This document shows positions 29,845-38,367 of a stretch of 64,000 nt of DNA, in pieces. The first letter of the stretch is position 1. Every line of letters begins with the position of its first letter. This DNA comes from Mycobacterium sp. Root135. Lineage in GTDB: Bacteria > Actinomycetota > Actinomycetes > Mycobacteriales > Mycobacteriaceae. The notes under the pieces were generated by a model. It did not search any database. It was not told the DNA's origin and saw only the letters and a list, made by a program, of their open reading frames with translations. Position numbers and translations under genes: made by a program. Where the stretch lies: NCBI RefSeq assembly GCF_001426545.1, contig NZ_LMEZ01000001.1:870034-934033 (forward strand), given 5' to 3'.

Positions 29845-30231
29845 ATGCCTGATCGCAACGTCCTCGGTGGCCCTCTGGACCAGTGCGGTACCGATCCGCT
29901 CACCGGGTTCCAGCGTGACGGCTGTTGTTCGTCGGGTCCCGAGGACGTGGGCGTGCACACCATCTGCGCCGTCGTGACCTCCGAGTTCCTCGACCACCAG
30001 CGCAGCATCGGCAACGATCTGACCACGCCGATGCCGCAATATCGGTTCCCCGGCCTGGTCCCTGGTGACCGGTGGTGCGTCACCGCCCCGAATTGGCTAC
30101 GCGCGCAACGGGATGGCTTCGCCGCACCGGTGGTGCTGGCCGCCAGTCATGAACGCACCCTCGACGTGGTGCCGCTCGAGGTGCTGCGTGAGCACGCCGT
30201 CGACGTGCCCGACGACCTCGGCGGCCTCTAG
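29845..30231 (+). CDS. DUF2237 family protein
   Basis: A 128-residue small cytosolic protein of the DUF2237 family. NVLGGPLDQCGTDPLTGFQRDGCC contains three cysteines, and a conserved VHTICAVVT segment follows. The C-terminal half has GDRWCVTAPNWLRA. Biochemical function is unknown. The ATG at 29845 gives the family N-terminus. It follows the MBL gene after 25 bases. Confidence 0.88.
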   Translation: MPDRNVLGGPLDQCGTDPLTGFQRDGCCSSGPEDVGVHTICAVVTSEFLDHQRSIGNDLTTPMPQYRFPGLVPGDRWCVTAPNWLRAQRDGFAAPVVLAASHERTLDVVPLEVLREHAVDVPDDLGGL

Positions 30232-30365
30232 CTGTCCGGGGTCGGCGCCGTGACTTCGCATCACCGTGCGCCGATCTCTTCGCCTGCGGAAACTCGAGGC
30301 CAACACTGAGCCCGCAGGAATGCCCCGAGCGCGCGGGGGCGTTGTGCTGGTGACCGTGACCGAAA

Positions 30366-31535
30366 GTGAGAACGTCCGTGCCCGGTAGCTCCGATCGACT
30401 TCATCTCGCCGTCGCACTCGACGGGACGGGATGGCATCCCGCGTCCTGGCGGGAGCCCGACGCCCGTCCCGCCGACCTGCTGACGGCCGGCTATTGGACC
30501 GACCTGGTCGCCGAGGCCGAACGCGGCCTGCTGGACTTCGTCACCGTCGAGGACGGGATGGCAATGCAGTCCGAGCACCCGCTGCGCGTCGACGACCGAA
30601 CCGACCGCGTGCGGGGCCGCCTCGACGCCACCCTGATCGCCGCGCGGGTCGCACCCCGCACCCGTCACATCGGGTTGGTGCCGACGGTGATCGCCACCCA
30701 TACCGAGCCCTTTCACGCGTCGAAGGCCGTCGCGACCCTCGACTACGTCAGCTCGGGCCGCGCCGGCGTGCGGATCCAGGTGTCGGCGAACCCCGAGGCC
30801 GCAGGGCACTTCGGTCGTCGAACCCTTCCCGACCCCGACTTGCTCAGCGAGGCAGTCGATTACGTCGAGGTTCTCCGCCGGCTGTGGGACAGCTGGGAGG
30901 ACGACGCGGAAATCCGCGACGTGACCACCGGGCGCTTCGTCGACCGCACCAAACTGCATTACGTCGACTTCGAGGGACCATGGTTCTCGGTGAAGGGCCC
31001 GTCGATCACCCCGAGGCCGCCACAGGGGCAGCCGATCGTCGCCGCGCTCGGTCACGTCGACGCGGCGTACCGACTCATCGCCTCGAGCGCCGACGTCGGA
31101 TTCGTCACCCCGCACGACGCCGCGGAGACGACGACGATCGTCGAGACGATTGCCGGGTACCGGGGTGACCGGTCGCCGGTGCGGGTCTTCGCCGACCTCG
31201 TGGTGGTCCTCGACGACACGGCCGCGGCGGCACGATCCCGCCGGGACCGGCTCGACGAGGTCGCGGGACGGGCGCTTCGGAGCGACGCCGAAATCTTCAC
31301 GGGGACGCCGGCAGAGCTGGCCGACCTGCTGGTGCAGTGGCACGACGCGGGGGCCGACGGGTTCCGGTTGCGGCCGGCGTCGCTGCCGCACGACCTGCTC
31401 CAGATCACCGACGGGCTGGTCCCGGAACTGCGTGCCAGAGGCCTGTTCCACGCCTCGTATGCCGGCAACAGCCTTCGTGAGTCACTCGGGTTGTCCCGAC
31501 CCGCCAACCGGTACTCGACCGCCGCCACCTCTTAG
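30366..31535 (+). CDS. LLM-class flavin-dependent oxidoreductase
   Basis: A luciferase-like (bacterial luciferase-fold) monooxygenase of about 389 residues that would use reduced FMN or F420. It has VALDGTGWHP near the start, FHASKAVATLDYVSSGRAGVRIQVS (the conserved flavin-site region) near residue 120, and a SYAGNSLRESLGL-type C-terminus. GTG 30366 and GTG 30378 are both possible starts. It pairs with a second flavin monooxygenase immediately downstream; both may act on related sulfur or nitrogen compounds. Confidence 0.85.
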   Translation: MRTSVPGSSDRLHLAVALDGTGWHPASWREPDARPADLLTAGYWTDLVAEAERGLLDFVTVEDGMAMQSEHPLRVDDRTDRVRGRLDATLIAARVAPRTRHIGLVPTVIATHTEPFHASKAVATLDYVSSGRAGVRIQVSANPEAAGHFGRRTLPDPDLLSEAVDYVEVLRRLWDSWEDDAEIRDVTTGRFVDRTKLHYVDFEGPWFSVKGPSITPRPPQGQPIVAALGHVDAAYRLIASSADVGFVTPHDAAETTTIVETIAGYRGDRSPVRVFADLVVVLDDTAAAARSRRDRLDEVAGRALRSDAEIFTGTPAELADLLVQWHDAGADGFRLRPASLPHDLLQITDGLVPELRARGLFHASYAGNSLRESLGLSRPANRYSTAATS

Positions 31536-31544
31536 GACTTCGCG

Positions 31545-32918
31545 ATGACCAAGCCACTCAAGCAGATTCACCTCGCCGCACACTTCCCCGGCGTGAACAA
31601 CACCACGGTGTGGAGCGACCCCGCCTCCGGCAGCCACATCGACTTCAGTTCGTTCGTCCACTTCGCCCAGACCGCCGAGCGTGGCAAGTTCGACTTCATG
31701 TTCCTTGCCGAGGGGTTGCGCCTGCGCGAGCAGGGCGGCGAGATCTACGACCTGGACGTCGTGGGCCGGCCGGACACGTTCACGGTCTTGGCCGCCCTCG
31801 CCGCCGTGACGGACCGCCTCGGGCTGACGGGCACGATCAACTCGACCTTCAACGAGCCGTACGAGGTTGCACGGCAGTTCGCGTCGCTCGACCACCTCTC
31901 CGACGGGCGGGCCGCGTGGAACGTCGTCACGTCGTGGGATGCGTTCACCGGAGAGAACTTTCGTCGCGGCGGCTACCTCGCCGAAGACCAGCGATACCAG
32001 CGCGCGGAGAGCTTCCTCGCCGCAACCCACACGCTGTTCGACTCCTGGCGCGGTGACGAGGTCGTCGCCGACAAGGACGGCGGCGTCTTCCTCGACGACG
32101 CGTCCGCCGGGTCGTTCGCGTACTCCGACGAGCACTTCGACATCAGCGGCCGGTTCAACGTTCCCCGCAGTCCACAGGGCAGGCCGGTCATCTTCCAGGC
32201 CGGCGACTCCGACCACGGTCGTGAATTCGCCGCCGCCTCAGCCGATGCCATCTTCTCCCGGCACGGCACCCTGGAGGACGGGCAGGCGTTCTACGCCGAC
32301 GTCAAGGGCCGGCTCGCCACGTACGGCCGTCGGCACGATCAACTGCTGATCCTGCCCGCGGCGACGTTCGTGCTCGGCGACACCGACGCCGAGGCGGCGG
32401 AGCTCGCGCACGAGGTGCGGCTGGCGCAGGTGTCACCGCAGACCGCGATCAAGTTCCTCGAACAGCTGTGGAACCGCGACCTCTCCGATCACGACCCCGA
32501 CGGTCCGCTGCCCGCGGTGGACCCGCTGGTCGGCGAGAACACGATCGCCCGCGGCAGGGCCAGCGTGCGGATGCACCGCGACCCCGTCGCGACGGCGCAC
32601 GAATGGCGGGCCAGGGCCGAGGCCGAGGGGCTGACGTCCCGGGAGCTGATCGTGGAGGTCACCGGCCGGCAGAACTTCGTCGGGTCGCCGCAGACCGTCG
32701 CCGACCGGATCGACTACCTGGTCCAGGCCGATGCCAGCGACGGTTTCATCCTGGTCCCGCATGTCACACCCGGTGGTCTCGACGCGTTCGTCGACCGGGT
32801 GGTGCCGCTGCTGCAGGAGCGCGGGACGTTCCGGTCCGACTACGAGGGCACGACGTTGCGCGAGCACCTCGGGTTGTCGGCACCCGCCAGGATCGAGGAC
32901 ACGGCGTCCGCCGTGTGA
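31545..32918 (+). CDS. NtaA/SnaA/DszA-family flavin monooxygenase
   Basis: An FMNH2-dependent monooxygenase of 457 residues in the NtaA/SnaA/DszA branch, which cleaves C-N or C-S bonds in chelators, antibiotics or sulfones. It shows FVHFAQTAERGKFDFMFLAEG, the loop WNVVTSWD near residue 125, and QAGDSDHGREFAA, all family landmarks. The C-terminus (YEGTTLREHLGL) resembles that of the upstream enzyme, so the two probably arose from a common ancestor. They are separated by 9 bases. The substrate is unknown and no separate flavin reductase is adjacent. Confidence 0.87.
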   Translation: MTKPLKQIHLAAHFPGVNNTTVWSDPASGSHIDFSSFVHFAQTAERGKFDFMFLAEGLRLREQGGEIYDLDVVGRPDTFTVLAALAAVTDRLGLTGTINSTFNEPYEVARQFASLDHLSDGRAAWNVVTSWDAFTGENFRRGGYLAEDQRYQRAESFLAATHTLFDSWRGDEVVADKDGGVFLDDASAGSFAYSDEHFDISGRFNVPRSPQGRPVIFQAGDSDHGREFAAASADAIFSRHGTLEDGQAFYADVKGRLATYGRRHDQLLILPAATFVLGDTDAEAAELAHEVRLAQVSPQTAIKFLEQLWNRDLSDHDPDGPLPAVDPLVGENTIARGRASVRMHRDPVATAHEWRARAEAEGLTSRELIVEVTGRQNFVGSPQTVADRIDYLVQADASDGFILVPHVTPGGLDAFVDRVVPLLQERGTFRSDYEGTTLREHLGLSAPARIEDTASAV

Positions 32919-32983
32919 GGCGCAGCTTCCCGCGGGCCGCGGTTTACGATCGGAGTTTGCCGGCCTGAAGCAAGGACACCGCG

Positions 32984-34933
32984 GTGCAGACGAACTCCGA
33001 AGCCAGGACGTCACCTCCTCAGCCGGCTGGCACCAACCACACCCCGCCGTTTCGGGCCGCACTGGTGCTCGGCGCGCTCGGGGTGGTCTTCGGTGACATC
33101 GGCACCAGCCCGATCTACACCCTGCAGACGTTGTTCGACCCCGCGGACCCGCACCCGGTACCGGTCAGCGTCGACAACGTGTACGGCATTGTCTCCCTGA
33201 TCTTCTGGTCGGTGATGATCATCGTCACGCTGACCTACATCACCCTGGTGATGCGGGCCGACAACGACGGTGAGGGCGGCATCATGGCGCTCATCACGAT
33301 GCTCAAGCACGGGGCGGCGTCTCGTGGTCGACGGACCGCGGCGGCACTTGCGGCGCTGGGGTTGTTCGGGGCGTCGCTCTTCTTCGGCGACAGCATGATC
33401 ACCCCGGCGATCTCGGTGCTCTCGGCAATCGAGGGCATCAAGGTCGTCACCCCGGATCTCCAGGACTGGATCGTGCCGATCACCGCGGTGATCATCGTGT
33501 GCCTGTTCATGGTTCAGCGCCACGGCACGGCCAAGGTGGGCCGATTCTTCGGCCCGGTGATGATCCTGTGGTTCGTGTCCATCGGCGCCTTCGGCGTCGC
33601 GGGAATCGTCGACCATCCGGAGATCCTGAAGGCGATCTCCCCCACCTATGCGCTGTCGTTCGTGTTCGGGCACTTCCACATTGCGTTCTTCGCGCTGGCG
33701 GCGGTCGTCCTCGCCGTCACCGGTGCCGAGGCGCTCTACGCCGACATGGGTCACTTCGGTCGACGGCCGATCACGCTGGCGTGGCTCTTCATCGTCCTGC
33801 CCGCGTGCGTGCTCAACTACTTCGGTCAGGGCGCGCTGATCATCGGCGACGAACGCAACATCAGTGCACCGTTCTTCCTGCTGCTCCCCGGGTGGGCGCG
33901 GCTGCCGATGGTGTTGCTCGCCACCGCGGCCACCATCATCGCGTCCCAAGCCGTGATCACCGGGGCGTTCTCGGTCGCCTCGCAGGCCGCGAAACTCGGG
34001 CTGCTTCCCCGGCTGCGCATCGTGCACACGTCGGCATCGGCCTACGGGCAGGTGTACGTTCCGGCGATCAACTGGATGTTGATGGTGTCGGTGTTGATCC
34101 TGGTGTTCGCCTTCGAGAGTTCGGCCAAGCTCGCCTACGCCTACGGAATGGCGGTCATCGGGACCATCACCATCGTCACGCTGTTGTTCTTCTACCTGGC
34201 CAGGACGCGGTGGGGTACGCCGCTCTGGATGGTCGTCGTCGGCGGCGGTGCGCTGTTGCTCGTCGACGCGCTGTTCCTGGCCGCCAACCTGACCAAACTG
34301 GTGCACGGGGCCTGGCTGCCGCTGCTGATCGCCGTCGCGGCGTGGACGGTCATGATGACGTGGGAGCGTGGGCGCATGCTCGTCACGGCGGCGCGGGAAC
34401 GGGCCGAGGGCCCCTTGCCGGAATTCATCGCCGGGCTCTCGCACTACGAGCCGCCCCTGTCCCGGGTCCCCGGCACCGCGGTGTTCCTCAACCGCGGGAT
34501 GGAGACGGCACCGCTGGCGATGCGCGCCAACGTCGAACACAGCCACGTGCGCCACGACCACGTCGTGATCATGACCATCGAGACCGAGCCGGTGCCGCGC
34601 ATCCCCGAGGACCAACGGACCACCGTCGACCCGCTCGGATCCGGCCAGGACGGAATCGTGCACGTGACGGCACGATTCGGCTACATGGAGCCCTCGGACG
34701 TCCCCGCAGCGCTGCGGCTGCTCACCCCGGAGGAGACCGAAGGGCTGATCGACGTGGACACGGCGTCCTACTTCTTGTCCAAGCTGGAACTCGACACCGG
34801 ACCGGAGCCCACCATGGCGCCGTGGCGCAAGCGGTTGTTCATCGCGACGTCCTACCTCACGGCCGACGCGGCAGACTTCTTCCACCTGCCCCACGACCGG
34901 ACGGTGGTCATGGGTTCGCGCATCGAATTCTGA
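32984..34933 (+). CDS. kup: Kup-family potassium uptake protein
   Basis: A low-affinity K+/H+ symporter of the Kup/HAK/KT family, 649 residues. It has about 12 transmembrane helices (residues about 30-470) beginning ALGVVFGDIGTSPIYTLQ, which carries the conserved GDIGTSPLY-like motif. Others are NDGEGGIMAL, FGDSMITPAISVLSA and ALYADMGHFG. A soluble C-terminal domain of about 170 residues follows, as usual. The start is GTG; a TACGAT hexamer at 32945-32950 could be its -10 element. It converges on the GDT1 gene, only 6 bases away. Confidence 0.95.
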   Translation: MQTNSEARTSPPQPAGTNHTPPFRAALVLGALGVVFGDIGTSPIYTLQTLFDPADPHPVPVSVDNVYGIVSLIFWSVMIIVTLTYITLVMRADNDGEGGIMALITMLKHGAASRGRRTAAALAALGLFGASLFFGDSMITPAISVLSAIEGIKVVTPDLQDWIVPITAVIIVCLFMVQRHGTAKVGRFFGPVMILWFVSIGAFGVAGIVDHPEILKAISPTYALSFVFGHFHIAFFALAAVVLAVTGAEALYADMGHFGRRPITLAWLFIVLPACVLNYFGQGALIIGDERNISAPFFLLLPGWARLPMVLLATAATIIASQAVITGAFSVASQAAKLGLLPRLRIVHTSASAYGQVYVPAINWMLMVSVLILVFAFESSAKLAYAYGMAVIGTITIVTLLFFYLARTRWGTPLWMVVVGGGALLLVDALFLAANLTKLVHGAWLPLLIAVAAWTVMMTWERGRMLVTAARERAEGPLPEFIAGLSHYEPPLSRVPGTAVFLNRGMETAPLAMRANVEHSHVRHDHVVIMTIETEPVPRIPEDQRTTVDPLGSGQDGIVHVTARFGYMEPSDVPAALRLLTPEETEGLIDVDTASYFLSKLELDTGPEPTMAPWRKRLFIATSYLTADAADFFHLPHDRTVVMGSRIEF

Positions 34934-34939
34934 GGTCTG

Positions 34940-35647
34940 TCAGGAGTTCTGCGGAACCGGGGACGGTTGCGTCCGCAGCACCGGAGGGCGCAACCGTTCC
35001 GGCAGGGCCCGCAGGATCAAGGCGACCACCGCGACGGCGCCAAGCGCTCCCGCGACGATCAGCGCGACGGGCATCCCAGGGAAGACGTTCTCCAGCAGCA
35101 TGTAGACGCCGAAGAGGAGGAACAGGGCGGCGGCAGAGATCTGAATCAGCCTCTCGGGCAGGTGCTTTCCCGCGACCGCGCCGACCACGATCGCGAGCCC
35201 GTCGGCGGCGACCATGCCGAGGGTCGAGCCGATCCAGACGCCGATCCAGTCGTGATCGGCGGCGAGGGTGATCGTCGCGATCATCGTCTTGTCGCCGAGC
35301 TCGGCGAGCACGAAGGCGGACATGACGACGAAGAACGCTGGCGCCGTGGCCTTTTGGGCCCGGGTGGCGTCGGCGTCGGTGAGCTTGTCGCCGCGCAGGG
35401 TCCACATGGCGAAGAAGACGAACATCGATCCGGCGATGATGCCGAGCAGATGCGTCGGCAGGGCGGCACCGAGGTAGTGACCGATGGCGACCGACAGGAC
35501 GTGCACGAGGGTGGTCGCCGCGGTGATCGCGGCCAGCACCACCCACCACTTGTAGCGAAGCGCGAACATCATCGCCATCAGTTGAGACTTGTCGCCCATT
35601 TCGGCGACGAAGATGACGGCGAAGCTGAGCAGCAGAGCGGCGAGCAC
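34940..35647 (-). CDS. GDT1/TMEM165 (UPF0016) family cation exporter
   Basis: A 235-residue membrane protein with two copies of the family signature E-x-G-D-K-(S/T): AEMGDKSQLMAMMFALRY near residue 18 and AELGDKTMIATITLAA near residue 115. There are six to seven helices in two inverted halves. Family members move Mn2+ or Ca2+. A yybP-ykoY (Mn2+-sensing) riboswitch precedes it, which points strongly to manganese efflux. The GTG at 35647 has AAGGAG six bases upstream; that site is within the loop of a hairpin (35645-35671). Confidence 0.92.
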   Translation of the reverse strand: MLAALLLSFAVIFVAEMGDKSQLMAMMFALRYKWWVVLAAITAATTLVHVLSVAIGHYLGAALPTHLLGIIAGSMFVFFAMWTLRGDKLTDADATRAQKATAPAFFVVMSAFVLAELGDKTMIATITLAADHDWIGVWIGSTLGMVAADGLAIVVGAVAGKHLPERLIQISAAALFLLFGVYMLLENVFPGMPVALIVAGALGAVAVVALILRALPERLRPPVLRTQPSPVPQNS

Positions 35648-35671
35648 CCATCACTCCTTGATCGGTGGGTG
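35645..35671 (-). promoter_or_regulatory. hairpin sequestering the GDT1-gene ribosome-binding site
   Basis: On the transcript, CACCCA (35671-35666) can pair with UGGGUG (35650-35645). The AAGGAG Shine-Dalgarno lies in the loop and the GUG start codon is in the 3' arm. This is a plausible expression platform for translational control by the upstream riboswitch. Confidence 0.5.
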
Positions 35672-35720
35672 TCGCGGGGGTACGTATTACGTGCCTCCGG
35701 CCGACGAACCCAATGGTCAC

Positions 35721-35827
35721 AGCGGCCGAAGGTCTCGCCCACCGGTCGGTGGACCGGTCCTGGCAACCGGGCGGCGCGAGCGCTGCCAGCATGTCGACTG
35801 CCAGATTGGGGGCTACTCCCCTTCGTT
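35721..35827 (-). ncRNA. yybP-ykoY (Mn2+) riboswitch
   Basis: On the minus strand the region starts CGAAGGGGAGTAG (around 35824-35812), then has a GACATGCTGGCA segment, and ends GGGCGAGACCTTCGGCC (35740-35724). These match the conserved yybP-ykoY elements GGGGAGUAG and GAGACCUU. CGAAGG and CCTTCG pair as helix P1, with two stem arms between. yybP-ykoY aptamers bind Mn2+ and commonly precede Mn exporters and UPF0016 genes, exactly the context here. The aptamer ends about 74 bases before the GTG start. Confidence 0.85.
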
Positions 35828-35833
35828 GCCGCC

Positions 35834-35863
35834 ACGGTACCCGTCGGCCACCTGGCGGCGCAA
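35834..35863 (-). promoter_or_regulatory. predicted promoter driving the riboswitch transcript
   Basis: On the minus strand, TTGCGC (35863-35858) and TACCGT (35839-35834) are separated by 18 bases. The predicted start near 35827 coincides with the 5' edge of the aptamer, so the whole riboswitch would be transcribed. Confidence 0.5.
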
Positions 35864-36166
35864 CTCGCTGTGATCGAAAACCCAACGCCCTCAATAAGTT
35901 TGGGAACCACGGCCAAAAAAGTTCGGCCACCCGGATCTCGGCGGTCGGCAAAGCCGCAACGGCCGTCACGGCCACGGTTCCGCCGGACTTCGGGAGCGGT
36001 CACGCACGTGCTCGGTGGGGCTACTGCGACGGCTGAGACCCATGTGGCGCAGACTGGCACGACGGTCGGCCCGCGCCTGCGCGTCCCGCGGAGCCCCGTC
36101 GGCGGCGTGCCCTATCTTGAAGCCCTATCTTGGACCGTCGACGGAAGACAACGAGGAGGACATCAG
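35864..36166. other. intergenic region between the GDT1 riboswitch and jetA
   Basis: About 300 bases without a supported gene. The jetA-proximal end carries two copies of GCCCTATCTTG (36109-36119 and 36122-36132), noted separately. The remainder shows no RNA fold or coding pattern I recognise. A long open frame crosses it in phase with jetA, but its composition and lack of a ribosome-binding site argue against translation. Confidence 0.5.
36109..36132 (+). promoter_or_regulatory. duplicated -10 element before jetABC
   Basis: An 11-bp direct repeat, GCCCTATCTTG, spaced 13 bases start to start, presents TATCTT at 36113-36118 and again at 36126-36131. Both fit TANNNT. The second would give a leader of about 29 bases containing GAGGAGGA at 36153-36160. 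Confidence 0.4.
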
Positions 36167-37648
36167 GTGGACGACGCCGCGGCTGCATCCTTCGCGTCGG
36201 CAGCCGAGCTCCTCGACGTCAACCGCGACATCCAGGGTTCGCCGACCATCCGACTGTTGGCGACGCTCAACCTCGGGGTGTACGGCACGTTGATGGAACG
36301 CCACCTCAGCGACGGCGTGGTCGGCGAGACCGACCTGGTGGTCCGACTGGAACGCGACCTCGACGAGCTGGGCCGCCCGGGCGGCGAGCAATCCGGCCTC
36401 GCCCTGATCAAGTCGTGGGCCAGCCAGGGGTGGCTGCACCGCGTCGCCGACCAGCGCGCGGGCGTCGAACGCAACCTCTGCTACCTGACCCAGGACGCCC
36501 GCCGGGCGTTGGACTTCCTCCGCAGCATGCGTCGCAAGGACACCATCGCCACCGGCGGCTCCATCAACGGCATCGCCTCGCGGCTCAAGCAGGTGGCCCT
36601 GCGCGTCGGCAACGACCCCGACCGCATGCGGGCCAGCATCGAATCCGAGATCGCCGCGCTGCACGTCGCGCTGGAGGCCCTCGAGCGCGGTGACGACGAC
36701 GTGGCCCGTCCCGAGCCCGACCTGACCGACGTCTACGACGAAGCCCGCGCCATCGCCCTGCAGATGGAGCGGCTGATCACCGACATCGGCCAGTACGGAA
36801 CGATGATCGAGCAGGCCACCGCCGCCCTGGACGAGCCCATCGACACCAATCTCGAGTACCGCGACCGGCAGCGCCAGATGTACGCCGACTACCAGGCCGC
36901 CTGGGACTCCAAGGGCCGCGACTCGCACCGCGCCTTCCTGCGGATGATCAACGACCCCGATCAGCGCGCGGAATTCGAAGCCGACGTCGCGGCCGTCGCC
37001 GAGGCGCTGCCTGCGCTGGACCCGGCCCTGCGCAGGGTGATGGCCAGCTTCTTCGAGTTGGTCGGGCACCAGATCGACGAGGTCGAACGCATCCAGCAGC
37101 GCTGCGCGCAACGGGTGAAGAGGTTCACCGCGTTCGGCACCCTCGAACAGAGCCGCGGCGTGGCCCGTCAGCTCAACGAGGCCATCGGCGCCGCGCGCGC
37201 CCTGCTGAAGTCCTCCCTGACCGACTCCCGGATCGACCTCGAGTTGCCGTTGGCCCGGCACGCGATCAGCTCGGTGGGTGCGCTGAGCTTCCGCATCGGC
37301 GACCTGTCCAACCCGCGACCCGCCCAGACCGCGAGCACCGACGTGGACCTGTCCAGCTTCTCCGCGCTCACCACGCAGGTCGACGCACCCGCCATGTCCG
37401 AGCTCATCAACACCGCGATCACAGAAGGCCCACTGTCCTTGCCCGCCGCCGTCGAGATGCTCGACGCCGCGTACCTGGGCCACGTCATCGTGCTCTGGTC
37501 CTGGGCACTCAAACAGCCCGACACCGTCGGGGCGTCCGAATCCGTCACGGTCCGCTTCCAGTCCCTGGACGGACGCGACCGTGAAATGGAGGTTCCACAC
37601 CTGATGTTCACCGAACCGATCTCCAGCCTGCTGGGAGCAGCGTCGTGA
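36167..37648 (+). CDS. jetA: JetA / MksF-like kleisin subunit (DUF3375)
   Basis: The kleisin-type component of a Wadjet/Mks SMC complex, 493 residues. It resembles DUF3375: an N-terminal winged-helix region (about 20-120: IRLLATLNLGVYGTLMERHLSDG, LIKSWASQGWLHRV) and a long helical centre (DLTDVYDEARAIALQMERLI). A C-terminal part ends with PHLMFTEPISSLLG. The GTG at 36167 follows GAGGAGGA by 6 bases. Its stop overlaps the jetB start as GTGA. Such proteins bridge the SMC heads and bind DNA. Confidence 0.85.
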   Translation: MDDAAAASFASAAELLDVNRDIQGSPTIRLLATLNLGVYGTLMERHLSDGVVGETDLVVRLERDLDELGRPGGEQSGLALIKSWASQGWLHRVADQRAGVERNLCYLTQDARRALDFLRSMRRKDTIATGGSINGIASRLKQVALRVGNDPDRMRASIESEIAALHVALEALERGDDDVARPEPDLTDVYDEARAIALQMERLITDIGQYGTMIEQATAALDEPIDTNLEYRDRQRQMYADYQAAWDSKGRDSHRAFLRMINDPDQRAEFEADVAAVAEALPALDPALRRVMASFFELVGHQIDEVERIQQRCAQRVKRFTAFGTLEQSRGVARQLNEAIGAARALLKSSLTDSRIDLELPLARHAISSVGALSFRIGDLSNPRPAQTASTDVDLSSFSALTTQVDAPAMSELINTAITEGPLSLPAAVEMLDAAYLGHVIVLWSWALKQPDTVGASESVTVRFQSLDGRDREMEVPHLMFTEPISSLLGAAS

Positions 37649-38367
37649 GCCCGGACGAACCTGGCGCCCATGACTACGCCGGGTTTTCGTCGCTGCCTGA
37701 GGTCGACCAGGCCGCCCGGGCACCACACCAGCGCAAGCCACGCTTCGACGGCGACGTCAGCGAGCTGCCCGACCGCGCGTGCTGGGCGTTGCAACACCTG
37801 CTGACCCGGCGCTACATCAGTGCCGAGACCGAGCGCGACCTCTACACGTGGGTGCTGGAGTACCGCAGTCAACTCACCGTCCGACTCTCCGAACTGGACC
37901 TCGTCCTGAAGGTGATCGAGGGGGTCTCCGAGGCGGGTGACGTCGCGTTCGTCGAACAGGCCCGGTACGAATCCGCACGCGGGGTCAAGCTGTTGCGCCG
38001 CGAACCGCTGGGCACCTACGACTCGATCCTGGCTCTGCACCTGGCGCAGATGATGCGCGCCTCGGGCGACCAAAGCGTCCTGATCAGCCGCGACGAAGTG
38101 CACGGCTTGTTCGCCGGCGTGCTCAACGACGTCGACCGCGACGTCGTCACGTTCACCGCCAGGATCGACGGCGCGATCGCGCGGCTGGCCTCCTTGGAAA
38201 TTCTGCGCAAGAGTCGCGACGACGAGGACAGCTACACCGTCAGTCCCGTCATCACCGCCGTCATGACGGCGTCGGTGATCACCGAATTACAACAACAGTT
38301 CGAGTTGCTCCTCAGCGGTGGCAGCACGGGTCTGCCGAGCGAAGTGGACGTGACACTCGATGTCTGA
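37645..38367 (+). CDS. jetB: JetB / MksE-like subunit (DUF4194)
   Basis: The KITE-type (winged-helix) subunit that binds the kleisin in Wadjet/MukBEF-like complexes. The 240 residues match DUF4194 in length and context. Winged-helix-like segments are [27 protein letters not shown] near residue 50 and [24 protein letters not shown] near residue 175. GTG 37645 overlaps the jetA stop, and its own stop lies 8 bases inside jetC. The three genes therefore look translationally coupled. Confidence 0.83.
   Translation: MSPDEPGAHDYAGFSSLPEVDQAARAPHQRKPRFDGDVSELPDRACWALQHLLTRRYISAETERDLYTWVLEYRSQLTVRLSELDLVLKVIEGVSEAGDVAFVEQARYESARGVKLLRREPLGTYDSILALHLAQMMRASGDQSVLISRDEVHGLFAGVLNDVDRDVVTFTARIDGAIARLASLEILRKSRDDEDSYTVSPVITAVMTASVITELQQQFELLLSGGSTGLPSEVDVTLDV

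Noticed and set aside
30232..30365. Possible riboswitch before the flavin monooxygenases (CCTGCGG and CCCGCAGG can pair)
   Set aside because: A stem is possible, but no SAM, cobalamin or other conserved core motif is recognisable; GC-rich sequence makes such pairings common.
32919..32983. Possible c-di-AMP (ydaO) riboswitch before kup
   Set aside because: The gap is only 65 bases, too short for that aptamer, and no conserved element is seen.
33011..34894. A 627-codon minus-strand open frame over kup
   Set aside because: Composition is almost all His, Arg, Asp, Gln and Gly, and it opposes a clear 12-helix transporter.
34967..36166. A 400-codon upstream extension of the jetA frame
   Set aside because: It would overlap the GDT1 gene and the riboswitch on the other strand; its composition changes abruptly at the GTG at 36167, which has a strong ribosome-binding site.
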